A stretch of DNA of 64,000 nt from Carnobacterium gallinarum DSM 4847 (GCF_000744375.1 NZ_JQLU01000005.1:1178001-1242000), one strand, 5' to 3'; shown: positions 33,222 through 42,054, counted from the first letter of the stretch. The notes: generated by a model not told the origin, from the letters alone. Translations and numbers: made by a program.

Positions 33222-36200
33222 ATGAGAATAAAACATATAAAACGCTGGGTTGGATTATTTGCTATTATAGCATTTATGACAACACTAGCTTTTTCTGCAG
33301 AGGATCAAGTGAGAAATACAACTGATACAGTTTCAGCAGGTAGTGATTTAGAACCACCAAGTTATGGTTTGTTGTCTGCTGTTGGCTTTAAACAACTAGC
33401 CCAAGGACATTTAGGCTCAATCGCCTTATCAAAGGCAGGAGATGTCTGGGTTTGGGGATTCAATAATAATGGTTTTCTAGGTATAGGTGGGTCTAAAACC
33501 TATGCTGGTGGAATGGTACGTATTCCATCTGAAAGTTTCGGAAACAAAGAAATTGTTAAAGTTGGAGCTGGGATGTATAATGCTTCAGCTTTAGATTCAG
33601 ACGGTCATGTTTGGGTTTGGGGAAGAAATTTATCTAATATTGCAAATATTGGTGGACCAACGAATACAAGTGGCAATTTACAATCCCCCGCCAAGGTTGG
33701 TGGATTGCTAGATTCGGTTAACATTGTCGATATGGTTATGAGCTTTGGTGATGAAAGTACTACATTTATGGCAGCTCTGTCTGACGAGGGGAAAGTTTAT
33801 ACGTGGGGACAAAACGCATATGGTCAATTAGGAAATGGTTCAATGAGTACAACAAATACAGTTGTTAAAGCAGATATTCCTGATGATGTTGTGATTACTC
33901 AAATTACAGTTGGCGGCTCTCATACAGCTGCTCTAGATTCAGATGGGAATGTTTGGACATGGGGACGACGAGAGCATGGAGAAATTGGGGCAGGTACAAC
34001 TGGCGGATATCAAACAACACCCGCTAAGGTTCCAACACTGTCTAATGTTAAACAAATTAGTTCAACGTTCTTTCGATCAACTGTTTTGAAAGAAGATGGT
34101 ACTGTTTGGCAATGGGGAGCTGTAGCAAACTCTGCTGCTGGAGTTAGGTATGTTTCGACACCTGAGAAAGTTAATATTAAAGATTCTGAAATTACCCGTG
34201 TTGGGTATACTCCAATCGTACAATCTGTTACTACAACAGAGCGTGTTGCTTATTTTATTGATCAGCATGGTCGCGTTTGGGCATGGGGTGGTAACAATTA
34301 CTATGGTTTAGGAATTGTAAAAAGCCCGATGAAAGGTGACACTACTGGGGTTCCACCGATTTCAGGAGCAGAGGCCTACTCTGCAGAAGCGATTCAAAGC
34401 TTAAACACAATCGGCGATGGAGACACTGGTAGAACCATTGATTTGAACCAACCTAATGTGGGACTGAACAATGTTTATGGTCAACAGAAAAAATGGGGCT
34501 TAGTTGATGGGCTTCATCCGACAGTTTACGATGAAAAGTACAAGGATGAACATTGGGCAAAATTAGGTCTAAAAGAATTCCCTAAAGTAGCAGTTATCTC
34601 AGGTGCAAGGTCAGGTGCGACCGCAATTGATGTTGATGGGAATATTTGGAAATGGGCAGTAGATGGATCTGGTACAATTGCATGGGGTTGGGATTATTTG
34701 AATCCATCTAGTGATGCGACCGCTTCAGGAAATGTTGCTGGTGGATTATATAACATGTACTCTTATGAACCACAGTTTCTAAGAGGTTCGCCAAATATCG
34801 ATGCGGTTCAAATGAGCCTCAAAGATCCCGAGAATAAAATGTATCACTCATCTGGTTCAAAAGATGACGTTTCTTTAGATGTCACGATTCCCAAAACAGT
34901 TGAAAATTCAAATATGAATTTTACTTTAAAAGCTTATTTGAAAGATTTACGTTATGTTGTAATGCCATATGATCCAAGTGATGCCAACTTTAGTATCGAC
35001 TTGCCAACGGAAGAGCAGTTTGAAGCAGCCTATCTTAATTCTCTATATGATAAAGGCGATTTATTAAATGGCGTAGAGTTGTCCTCAATTGATGTTGACA
35101 AGATTTATAATTATACAATTGAAATCGCAGATAATTCAGTTGTTTGGGTATATAGCAAGGATCAGGCTGGAGATCGTATTGAAACTTCAGTTATTGCTAA
35201 AAAGTATACGAATTTTTATACAGATATTACTATTCAGCATAAAGGTGAAAAATTCGGTACTCCAACCGAGGAAATTTATGAAAAAACGACAGATAATGTT
35301 AATAAAAACTCCAATTTAATTGCGAATGAAAATCCAGATATTTATGGATTGCCTTTGGATAAAAATAAAAACGTAATTGTAGCCCCAATTTTTGGTTATG
35401 ATAAGGTGAAAGTTTCTTGGTATGATCCAAATAACCCGCAACCAAGTGATGCTGCAACTAAAGAAAAAATTGCTGATATTTATAAATATTGGCAATGGCA
35501 TGAGCCTCAGGATAAAGAAATTCAACTGATTTTAGATACCGATACGTATCTGGAAGAAGCCAAAAAAATATATACGTTCTATTATGATATCAACCCTTCT
35601 GGTTGGGTTACTGTTGATTATGAAGGAATCGAAAAGTCAACGGGTGCATCAATCCCAGGATTTTCGATGGCTTCAGAAACAGTCAAAATTGATAAGCCGT
35701 TAACTAAGGTTCCACCAGAAATTGCTAGCTATACAGTTGTGGGCTATCAAGTGGACGGTTCGCCATTGTCTAATTTAGTAAATGGACAAGCGACATTTAC
35801 ACCAGTTGGTCCGACTAAAGTTATCTTTGTTTACCAATTGCCGGTAGTTCATGTCCGACAGGTAATTTTAAATCCGAATTCTTCAGTAGTATTACCGACC
35901 AATGGCTATCTTCGTCTATTGAATGTAAAACAATCAGATTGGACAACAATTGATTCAGAAAACAATGTGATTACAAATTCTGGATTAGATACTAATACAG
36001 TTGATTTCATGAAATATGAGGTGACAGTTAAAGCTGATGCAACAGGATATTTTGTGAAATGGGTAACGCCACAATATTATGAATATGCGGGACACATTGT
36101 GAGTAAGATTGATGGAAATCATGATGCTACAAAACGTTCTACTACAGGTGAAATAAGATTAGATTTTGATACTGGAAGTGAGTATTGGGTAACATTATAT

Positions 36201-36281
36201 TTGCATCCAAGTAAAGATAACACAGCTTCACACGGCTGGGGAGACAGAATTAACAATTTTGGAAATATCAAAATGAACTAA
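33222..36281 (+). CDS. Large secreted RCC1-repeat protein
   Basis: A protein of 1019 residues with a signal peptide (WVGLFAIIAFMTTLAFSA). Residues ~55-480 carry RCC1/alpha-tubulin-suppressor repeats marked by VWVWGFNNNG, VWVWGRN, VYTWGQNAYGQLGNG, VWTWGRREHGEIGAG, VWQWGA, VWAWGGNNYYGLG and a degenerate IWKWAVD. These normally build a beta-propeller. Residues ~560-800 are of unknown type. A MucBP-like unit follows (WVTVDYEGIEKSTGASIPG ... KVIFVYQLP, about 785-880). The C-terminal ~130 residues are of unknown type. No LPXTG or other anchor is visible, so it is released or bound through the operon's other proteins. The ATG follows GGGAGGTAAAC. Confidence 0.85.
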   Translation: MRIKHIKRWVGLFAIIAFMTTLAFSAEDQVRNTTDTVSAGSDLEPPSYGLLSAVGFKQLAQGHLGSIALSKAGDVWVWGFNNNGFLGIGGSKTYAGGMVRIPSESFGNKEIVKVGAGMYNASALDSDGHVWVWGRNLSNIANIGGPTNTSGNLQSPAKVGGLLDSVNIVDMVMSFGDESTTFMAALSDEGKVYTWGQNAYGQLGNGSMSTTNTVVKADIPDDVVITQITVGGSHTAALDSDGNVWTWGRREHGEIGAGTTGGYQTTPAKVPTLSNVKQISSTFFRSTVLKEDGTVWQWGAVANSAAGVRYVSTPEKVNIKDSEITRVGYTPIVQSVTTTERVAYFIDQHGRVWAWGGNNYYGLGIVKSPMKGDTTGVPPISGAEAYSAEAIQSLNTIGDGDTGRTIDLNQPNVGLNNVYGQQKKWGLVDGLHPTVYDEKYKDEHWAKLGLKEFPKVAVISGARSGATAIDVDGNIWKWAVDGSGTIAWGWDYLNPSSDATASGNVAGGLYNMYSYEPQFLRGSPNIDAVQMSLKDPENKMYHSSGSKDDVSLDVTIPKTVENSNMNFTLKAYLKDLRYVVMPYDPSDANFSIDLPTEEQFEAAYLNSLYDKGDLLNGVELSSIDVDKIYNYTIEIADNSVVWVYSKDQAGDRIETSVIAKKYTNFYTDITIQHKGEKFGTPTEEIYEKTTDNVNKNSNLIANENPDIYGLPLDKNKNVIVAPIFGYDKVKVSWYDPNNPQPSDAATKEKIADIYKYWQWHEPQDKEIQLILDTDTYLEEAKKIYTFYYDINPSGWVTVDYEGIEKSTGASIPGFSMASETVKIDKPLTKVPPEIASYTVVGYQVDGSPLSNLVNGQATFTPVGPTKVIFVYQLPVVHVRQVILNPNSSVVLPTNGYLRLLNVKQSDWTTIDSENNVITNSGLDTNTVDFMKYEVTVKADATGYFVKWVTPQYYEYAGHIVSKIDGNHDATKRSTTGEIRLDFDTGSEYWVTLYLHPSKDNTASHGWGDRINNFGNIKMN

Positions 36282-36283
36282 GT

Positions 36284-36335
36284 AAACAGAAAGACTAAGG
36301 GATTAAGTTTCCTCAGTCTTTCTGTTTATTTTTTA
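36284..36335 (+). terminator. Terminator of the surface operon
   Basis: AAACAGAAAGACT / AGTCTTTCTGTTT with an inner AGG/CCT, followed by ATTTTTT. It stands between convergent genes and can serve both. Confidence 0.88.
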
Positions 36336-37310
36336 TATGTTAGTGTGGACAGCTAGTTGTAATTGATCTTTTACTCTTTTACACATCAATTCAATAAATC
36401 TTTTAGGTTCAGTAACTTGAATCATGGGTCCAAAAGAAAGCAGTTCAATTAACAGCTCTGTTTCATTTTGTTGAGGATAGTATAACGTCATTTTATAATA
36501 ATTATCTTGCTCAGTTTTTACAGTTTCTTTACGGTAATCAGAAAAATGGAGCATCGCCCGCTCCAGAGCATTTCGCTGATTATGGATTAAACAACAAATC
36601 ATTTTTTCTTTAGATTGTGGGAAAGTTTGATTAGGAATAGAATCTTCCGTTAGTTTGACTGATTGAATTTTGCTGATATTCAGTGTCATGTTTATCCATT
36701 TTTTAGGACTAATTTGTTTCAGTGCTTGTAGACGAAACTTGTTATTCTTTTTTGAATATTCAAGCTGTAAGGGAATGTATATTCCTTCAGAATTCACCTC
36801 ATTCGTTCGACGTTGGTAGTTTATTTCCACTGTTTTTTTGTCAGTTAAAGCTTTAGTAAGCACTTTGAAAGCTTGTTGATAGGTGGGATCAGCAAATGGA
36901 TCACTGAATTTAAACTGATCGTAATAAAGAATATCCTTTTGACGAAATAAAGGTGGAATCTCTTTTAGTTCAGCAAGTAATTCCTTTTTATAGTCAATAG
37001 AAACGAATAAGTTTATTTTTTCATCTAATAAAATGGCTTTTAGCCAAGATTTTTCCAAGGTTGTATGAACTTTTTTGACTGAGCCTTCTAATAAAAGAGA
37101 ATGCCATTCATTAGGCTCTTTTTCATAAAATAAATGCCAACCATCAGGTGTTGTAAGCTGTGGTAGCAAGCTTACAACTGTTTCTTCAAACCCCATCTCC
37201 TGAATAGTTGTTGCTAACTCTTGAACGCTTAAACTTCGATCTTCGGCCAACAAATGTCCAACAATTTGATAATAAAGTCCATAAACCTCACTAAATAATT
37301 CTTTATTCAT
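36333..37310 (-). CDS. WYL-domain transcriptional regulator (second of a pair)
   Basis: A protein of 325 residues. The N-terminal region is helical and DNA-binding-like but not a clear HTH. The middle has the WYL-type segment (TVEINYQRRTNEVNSEGIYI, FRLQALKQISPKKWINM). The C-terminal part ends in a WCX-like domain (MIQVTEPKRFIELMCKRVKD). WYL proteins bind nucleotides or RNA/DNA ends and often regulate damage responses. The frame extends upstream to 37355, but the ATG at 37310 overlaps the previous stop by 8 bases, the usual sign of coupled genes. Both WYL genes are divergent from rtcB. Confidence 0.78.
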   Translation of the reverse strand: MNKELFSEVYGLYYQIVGHLLAEDRSLSVQELATTIQEMGFEETVVSLLPQLTTPDGWHLFYEKEPNEWHSLLLEGSVKKVHTTLEKSWLKAILLDEKINLFVSIDYKKELLAELKEIPPLFRQKDILYYDQFKFSDPFADPTYQQAFKVLTKALTDKKTVEINYQRRTNEVNSEGIYIPLQLEYSKKNNKFRLQALKQISPKKWINMTLNISKIQSVKLTEDSIPNQTFPQSKEKMICCLIHNQRNALERAMLHFSDYRKETVKTEQDNYYKMTLYYPQQNETELLIELLSFGPMIQVTEPKRFIELMCKRVKDQLQLAVHTNI

Positions 37311-38550
37311 CGCTAGTATCCACTTCCTTTGGTAAATAAATACGATAGAGAGCATCTAAATCCTCTAAAAATTGTTTTTTCCACTGTTGATTGCTCGTCT
37401 CAATATCGACAATTCGCCCGATTAAGGTTCTTAAAAAAGGATTAATGCTGTGTAAATCGTGAAGCGTAACATGATAAAGAAATAAATTATGATCAATACG
37501 TTTCAAAGTTCCCATTCGACCTTCACTTTCAATACGTTCAATTAAATAAAATTCAGTTGCTTCATTAATGGATAAGGTTACTCGTAATTGTTGAGGAGGA
37601 TTATTAGCAAATCCAGCATTCCAAGTGTATGCCTGGAATGCGAGATATTGCTGTTTTATTTCTGCAAATAAAGGATCAACTTGGTTGCCAGTGACGGTTT
37701 CAATTTGATCTAAGCGATAGGTTTTTAAAAATTTTCTTTGTGGGCTTCTTCCGACTACATATTGTCGCCCTGTTTCAACACTTACCATGATTCTAACAGG
37801 TGTAAATGGAACTTCATGTCCTTTAGGAAAAGTTAGCAATACTCGTGTTTTAGACTGAATGGCATCTAGTAAGTTTAACAAAATTTGTTCTTCTAAAGTA
37901 TGAACAACGAAATAATGTTTATAGCTAAAAAAATGTGAAATTTGTTCAGTTGTTTTTTGTTGTGCTAAAAAATGACCAAGAATCCCAATTGGAGCAGAGT
38001 CTTTATAGAAATCTAAAGCTAGTTGTAACTCGGATTTGATTGTGATGGGTGGAACCAAGCAAAATACGAGTTCTTTCTCGAGTTTAGCTTCAGTTAAAAT
38101 TCCAAGTTGTACATATTCTTTTAGCTTTTTTCGTAAGGTCAAAGGTTCAATTAAGTAATCATCTTCAAAATGGATTAAGTAGTTTTGGTCGATTCGGTCA
38201 AGAATCTGATTTAAAGAAAAGGGATTATCTATTTGAAGAATATCTAGTAAAATAAAATGTAAAAAGATATCATTACGGGTAAAAGTCTTAGCTTTCCAGA
38301 CTGCAAATAAAGGATTTTCAGTTAATTTTTTAGTATCTATTGTTAAACGCATTACTTTTTTTTTACCAATATAATCCCAAGTAACATACTCGGCAAGGTA
38401 ACTTTCAATTCGTCGTCGCTCATTGTCATAACTTCGTGAGCTTTTATGAGTAAAATCTTCTCGTTGCTTAAAGCCATAAATATAAAAATCTCGCACATAT
38501 TGTCGAATTACAGAAAAATTTTTGATTAGTTCATTAAAAGTTTTTGCCAT
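37303..38550 (-). CDS. WYL-domain transcriptional regulator (first of a pair)
   Basis: A protein of 415 residues. Residues 1-190 are a helical DNA-binding region (FYIYGFKQREDFTHKSSRSY, RRRIESYL). The WYL domain shows VLLTFPKGHEVPFTPVRIM and GRQYVVGRSPQRKFLKTYRL, with arginines expected for ligand contact. The C-terminal WCX-like part follows (LRVTLSINEATEFYLIERI). The start has GGAGG about 10 bases upstream. The pair resembles PafBC-like arrangements in architecture but lies opposite an RNA-ligase operon, so control of RNA repair is the best guess. Confidence 0.78.
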   Translation of the reverse strand: MAKTFNELIKNFSVIRQYVRDFYIYGFKQREDFTHKSSRSYDNERRRIESYLAEYVTWDYIGKKKVMRLTIDTKKLTENPLFAVWKAKTFTRNDIFLHFILLDILQIDNPFSLNQILDRIDQNYLIHFEDDYLIEPLTLRKKLKEYVQLGILTEAKLEKELVFCLVPPITIKSELQLALDFYKDSAPIGILGHFLAQQKTTEQISHFFSYKHYFVVHTLEEQILLNLLDAIQSKTRVLLTFPKGHEVPFTPVRIMVSVETGRQYVVGRSPQRKFLKTYRLDQIETVTGNQVDPLFAEIKQQYLAFQAYTWNAGFANNPPQQLRVTLSINEATEFYLIERIESEGRMGTLKRIDHNLFLYHVTLHDLHSINPFLRTLIGRIVDIETSNQQWKKQFLEDLDALYRIYLPKEVDTSDE

Positions 38551-38792
38551 TGTTATAAACCTCCATGAGTAACGAGTGTTCTCTATTTAGTTTAACGTAA
38601 AGAGTACATAATTGAAACTAGGTTTTTCGAGAATCTTTAACAATTTAAATTAGTTTAGAAAGAATCGGACTTTTTTACGTATAGTTTAAGTGAGAATTAA
38701 AAAAGGAGTGAGTGCGCACCTTTTTAGAGAGGAGCTTTTCGTTCAATTCTTGTAGGATAAAGATATCAAGAAGAATGAAGGGAAGCAAGATT
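38551..38792. promoter_or_regulatory. Divergent control region between WYL genes and rtcB
   Basis: TATAGT (38680-38685) may be the rtcB -10 box; no good -35 stands at 17 bases, as in activator-dependent promoters. AAAAAGG (38700-38706) and CCTTTTT (38719-38725) form a small terminator-like hairpin in the rtcB leader, with GTGCGCAC in the loop region. Confidence 0.4.
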
Positions 38793-40028
38793 ATGTATAC
38801 GTATTATAAAAAAACAGAAAAAATGAAACCAATTAAAATTTGGTTATCTGATGAATCGAAAATTGAACAAGGGTGTTTGGATCAAGCGAAGGCAGTTGCT
38901 CAATTACCTTTTGTACATAAGTGGTTAGCGTTAATGCCAGATACCCATCTTGGGGCGGGGATGCCAATTGGTGGAGTTTTAGCGACCAAAGGGGTGATTG
39001 TTCCATTTGCAGTTGGGATGGATATTGGTTGTGGTATGTGTTATATCCAAACTAATATTAGCTTGGAGTCAATTAAATCCGTTCAAGTTGAGAAAAACAG
39101 TTTATTGGAATTAATGATTCAAACGTTGTTGAAAGAGATTCCAGTTGGGAAACAATGTTATCAAGTCAAGCAAGAATCGGTTGTTATTGATGAAGCTTTC
39201 CGTCAATATAAGCAATACAAAAGCTTTCCAGATGCTGAAAAAATATTGGAAGGTGCTTATTATCAAACAGGAACATTAGGCGGAGGCAATCATTTTATTG
39301 AGCTTCAAGTTGATGAACAGGGAATGATAGGCATCATGTTGCATTCCGGAAGTCGTCATTTAGGAGCGGTTGTTTGTCAGCATTTTCAAAAGCTGGCGTT
39401 GGAACTAAATCAAAAATGGTATAGTTCCTTACCTGAAAATAGTCGATTGGCATTCTTGCCAACAAGTTCTTGGGAAGGACAAGAGTATCTGAAATGGATG
39501 AATTTGGCTTTAGATTACGCTTTTGAAAATCGTGAAGCGATGCTAGCTAAAACGATGAATATTTTTGCTGATTTAGTTTACCAGCATGTTGGGACTGAGA
39601 CTGAGTTTTCAAGCAAAATTAACTGTCACCACAACTATGCGTCACTTGAACATCATTACGGGGAGAATGTTTGGGTACATCGCAAAGGGGCTACAAGAGC
39701 TAGAAAAAATGAGTTAGGAATTATTCCAGGAGCAATGGGTTCATATAGCTATCTAGTTCGTGGTTTAGGTAATGAGGAAAGTTTCCATTCTTCAAGTCAT
39801 GGGGCAGGTCGAGTTTATTCACGAACAAAAGCCAAAGAAAACTTTCCAAGCCAAGAAGTCTTAACAGATTTAAAAGAGCAAGAAGTGATTATTGGCAAAC
39901 GAAATTTAGCAGATGTGGCAGAAGAAAGCCGGTTTGCCTATAAGAATATCGATGAAGTGATGGAGAATCAAAAAGATTTGGTACACCCAATTAAAAAATT
40001 AAAAACAATCGGTGTTGTTAAAGGATAG
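38793..40028 (+). CDS. rtcB: RNA-splicing ligase RtcB
   Basis: A protein of 411 residues. It joins 2',3'-cyclic phosphate or 3'-phosphate RNA ends to 5'-OH ends with GTP and manganese. Visible motifs are MPDTHLGAGMPIGGV, GMDIGCGM with metal-ligand Cys80, LGGGNHFIE, LHSGSRHLG, VHRKGATRAR and SSHGAGRVYSR, whose His336 is the guanylylated residue. The frame extends upstream to 38712, but the ATG at 38793 has GAAGGGAAG 8 bases before it and gives the family's normal start (YTYYKKTEKMKPIKIWL). A nucleotidyltransferase gene follows after 12 bases. Confidence 0.92.
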   Translation: MYTYYKKTEKMKPIKIWLSDESKIEQGCLDQAKAVAQLPFVHKWLALMPDTHLGAGMPIGGVLATKGVIVPFAVGMDIGCGMCYIQTNISLESIKSVQVEKNSLLELMIQTLLKEIPVGKQCYQVKQESVVIDEAFRQYKQYKSFPDAEKILEGAYYQTGTLGGGNHFIELQVDEQGMIGIMLHSGSRHLGAVVCQHFQKLALELNQKWYSSLPENSRLAFLPTSSWEGQEYLKWMNLALDYAFENREAMLAKTMNIFADLVYQHVGTETEFSSKINCHHNYASLEHHYGENVWVHRKGATRARKNELGIIPGAMGSYSYLVRGLGNEESFHSSSHGAGRVYSRTKAKENFPSQEVLTDLKEQEVIIGKRNLADVAEESRFAYKNIDEVMENQKDLVHPIKKLKTIGVVKG

Positions 40029-40040
40029 GAGGAATCAACT

Positions 40041-40799
40041 ATGAGAGAAATAATCAAACAAGCATTATTAAAAATTGAAAAAGAGCATCAAGTCAGAGTT
40101 TTATACGCTGTCGAGTCAGGCAGTCGTGCATGGGGATTTCCATCTAAAGATAGTGATTATGATGTTCGATTTATCTATGTTCATACAGAAGATTGGTACT
40201 TATCCTTAGCGCCAAAACGAGATGTAATTGAATGTCCGATTGATGATGAGTTAGATGTCTGTGGTTGGGACTTGCAAAAGACGTTAACCTTACTAAGAAA
40301 AAGTAACCCTTCTTTAATTGAATGGTTAAAATCACCAATTGTGTACCAAGAAGTTGGTGGATTAGCAGAAGAGTTACGCCAATTAGCAGAGAAGCACCTA
40401 TCTAAAAAGCATTTAATGTATCACTATTATCATATGGCGAATGGTAACTTTAGAGATTATTTACAAGGAAAACAAGTTAAAATCAAAAAATACTTTTATG
40501 TCTTGCGACCGATATTAGCTTGTCTCTGGATAGAGGTTTATCAGACTGCACCACCAGTTCGTTTTGAAGACTTATTAGTATTGCCACAATTACAATCAGA
40601 TTTTTTAGCGGAAGTTGCTGACTTATTAGTTCGGAAAAAACGCGGCGATGAATTGGATTTAGAAGCTCGTAGCCCAGTATTACATGAATTTATCAAATCA
40701 CAACTAGCAAGATTGGAGGAACAATTAAAAGTTGAAGCAGAAAAACAATCGCCACTAAGTTATGGGCAGCTGGATCAAGTGTTTAGAAAATATTTATAG
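40041..40799 (+). CDS. Pol-beta superfamily nucleotidyltransferase (RlaP-like)
   Basis: A protein of 252 residues. The N-terminal nucleotidyltransferase core has SGSRAWGFPSKDSDYDVRFI, the GS...DxD pattern with the two metal-binding Asp residues, and a third acidic residue region in DELDVCGWDLQKTL. The C-terminal half is helical (HYYHMANGNFRDYL, KKYFYVLRPILACLWIE). Proteins of this type are found beside RtcB and have been proposed to add nucleotides to broken RNA before ligation (RlaP). I recall the association from the comparative literature; activity is not shown by the sequence. It is in an operon with rtcB, with an AGGAGG site. Confidence 0.83.
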   Translation: MREIIKQALLKIEKEHQVRVLYAVESGSRAWGFPSKDSDYDVRFIYVHTEDWYLSLAPKRDVIECPIDDELDVCGWDLQKTLTLLRKSNPSLIEWLKSPIVYQEVGGLAEELRQLAEKHLSKKHLMYHYYHMANGNFRDYLQGKQVKIKKYFYVLRPILACLWIEVYQTAPPVRFEDLLVLPQLQSDFLAEVADLLVRKKRGDELDLEARSPVLHEFIKSQLARLEEQLKVEAEKQSPLSYGQLDQVFRKYL

Positions 40800-40810
40800 A
40801 AGTCGTCAAG

Positions 40811-40842
40811 AGATCTCAATAGTATTTTGGGGTCTTTTTTTT
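40811..40842 (+). terminator. Terminator of the rtcB operon
   Basis: AGATCTCAA pairs with TTGGGGTCT using G-T pairs, followed by eight Ts. Confidence 0.7.
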
Positions 40843-40898
40843 ATAAGTTTTTTTGTAATTTATATAATAATATGTGTCGGCTGTAAAAACAGGATATC

Positions 40899-41482
40899 AA
40901 AATAGTCACATATAAAAAAATAATTCTAGGAGTTTTTTTACTATCGTTGTTGTCATTAGTCTAGTTCCAAATGTAGCTAATGCATATGCGATATACAACA
41001 GACATAGGTTATCAAATGGAATTGGTAACTATGGAAGAAATACACAATACTATTTTATAGACTGGTCAGCTGGATCAGAGACAAGTCGCATAAGAAGTGT
41101 GATGAATAAGCGGGTTCATAGTAACGGAACTGGTATATATACACCAATAACATTTAGAGAAACGACTACTCAGAAATCTAGTATTATTGATATTGAAAGA
41201 ACACCAGGAATGAATGGCTCGGTTGCAGGAACTACTTATTTTATGACTGGATCAAGTTCGATTAATGCAAATGCTTCAAATTGGTATTGGGCTAAAATTC
41301 GTATTTGGGGATATTATGGATGCCTAAGTTCTTGGCATAAAGATGCTCATGAAATTGGTCATGCATTTGGACTGCAGCATTCTGATGTAAGTAATTCTTT
41401 AATGCACAGCAACGGATTTAAGACCTTTGTAAATAGTCCGGGTCGAGATGAACGGAACGGAATAAATTATATATATAAATAA
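40899..41482 (+). pseudogene. Secreted zinc metalloprotease (matrixin-like), N-terminal frameshift
   Basis: The catalytic part is intact: DAHEIGHAFGLQHSD is a full HExxHxxGxxH zinc motif, and NSLMHS gives the Met-turn. The signal peptide is split. One frame reads KIVTYKKIILGVFLLSLLSL then stops, while the frame of the protease continues LVPNVANAYAIYNRHRLSN from the same place (about 40960). No ATG starts the first frame. A GTG/ATG at 41099-41102 could give a truncated protein without secretion signal. I therefore call it a pseudogene, although a sequencing slip is possible. Confidence 0.6.
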
Positions 41483-41504
41483 ATTAAAGAAGAGGTATTT
41501 ATAA

Positions 41505-41696
41505 ATGAGGACAAAAATTCGTGTTTTTGTGACTTTAATAGTCACTTTGATAGTAGTTGTAACTATAGTGAATAAAAAGTACGTGTTTCTTAAAGGTGAT
41601 GAATTTGGGATAAAAGAAGATAATAGAGATGAGTTCAATAAAAAAAATCACAAAGCTACTATTTTTGATCGTGAAGTGGTAATGGCAACTAACTAG
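41505..41696 (+). CDS. Small membrane-anchored or secreted protein, unknown
   Basis: A protein of 63 residues: a basic start (RTKIR), one hydrophobic helix (VFVTLIVTLIVVVTIV) and a charged tail of about 40 residues (DEFGIKEDNRDEFNKKNHKA). GAAGAGGT precedes the ATG by about 9 bases. It lies 22 bases after the decayed metalloprotease and may once have worked with it. No family recognised. Confidence 0.5.
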   Translation: MRTKIRVFVTLIVTLIVVVTIVNKKYVFLKGDEFGIKEDNRDEFNKKNHKATIFDREVVMATN

Positions 41697-41796
41697 AGAT
41701 AGACTGTCTTGAAATATTTAAGTAGTTAGCAACGGTTTCTTGAGAGCAGCCAAGCGTTTCCCATTTTCTTTTTAAATTTTTAGATATATGTTTCAA
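41689..41796 (-). pseudogene. Truncated XRE-type helix-turn-helix gene
   Basis: A TTG codon with GGAGGG 5 bases upstream opens a 35-codon frame reading KHISKNLKRKWETLG then CSQETVANYLNISRQSIS and a stop. SQExVAxxLxISRQSIS is the classic XRE helix-turn-helix. The usual continuation (WE..., then effector region) is missing, and the end overlaps the small gene on the other strand. It is a 5' fragment. Confidence 0.55.
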
Positions 41797-42032
41797 GTTT
41801 TCCCTCCAATCTCCCTTTAGTTTAAGAATAAAATACTATTGTAATAAAATAAACATTTCCAAGTTTATTAAATTTCATTAGTGATGCATTGTTAAACAAT
41901 ATAGGGGAACAAATTTTAAAGATTTATCCAATTTCTTCATTATATGTTCAAAATCATTAATTAATTAAAAAAAAATTTAAAATAACCATTGCACTTCAAG
42001 AGCATTTGTATTAAAGTTAAAAAGATAGATTT
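41797..42032. other. Intergenic region before rsmG
   Basis: AT-rich; I see no gene. It should contain the rsmG promoter, but no convincing -35/-10 pair stands out. Confidence 0.35.
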
Positions 42033-42054
42033 GTGAAACAAAATTGTGTTTCAC
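42033..42054. promoter_or_regulatory. GTGAAACA-N6-TGTTTCAC inverted repeat before rsmG
   Basis: The arms are the two halves of a parS palindrome in reversed order, separated by AAATTG. It lies 25 bases before the rsmG start. It may be an mRNA hairpin or a pair of ParB half-sites; ordinary parS is not formed (TGTTTCACGT continues with TATCAA). Confidence 0.4.
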
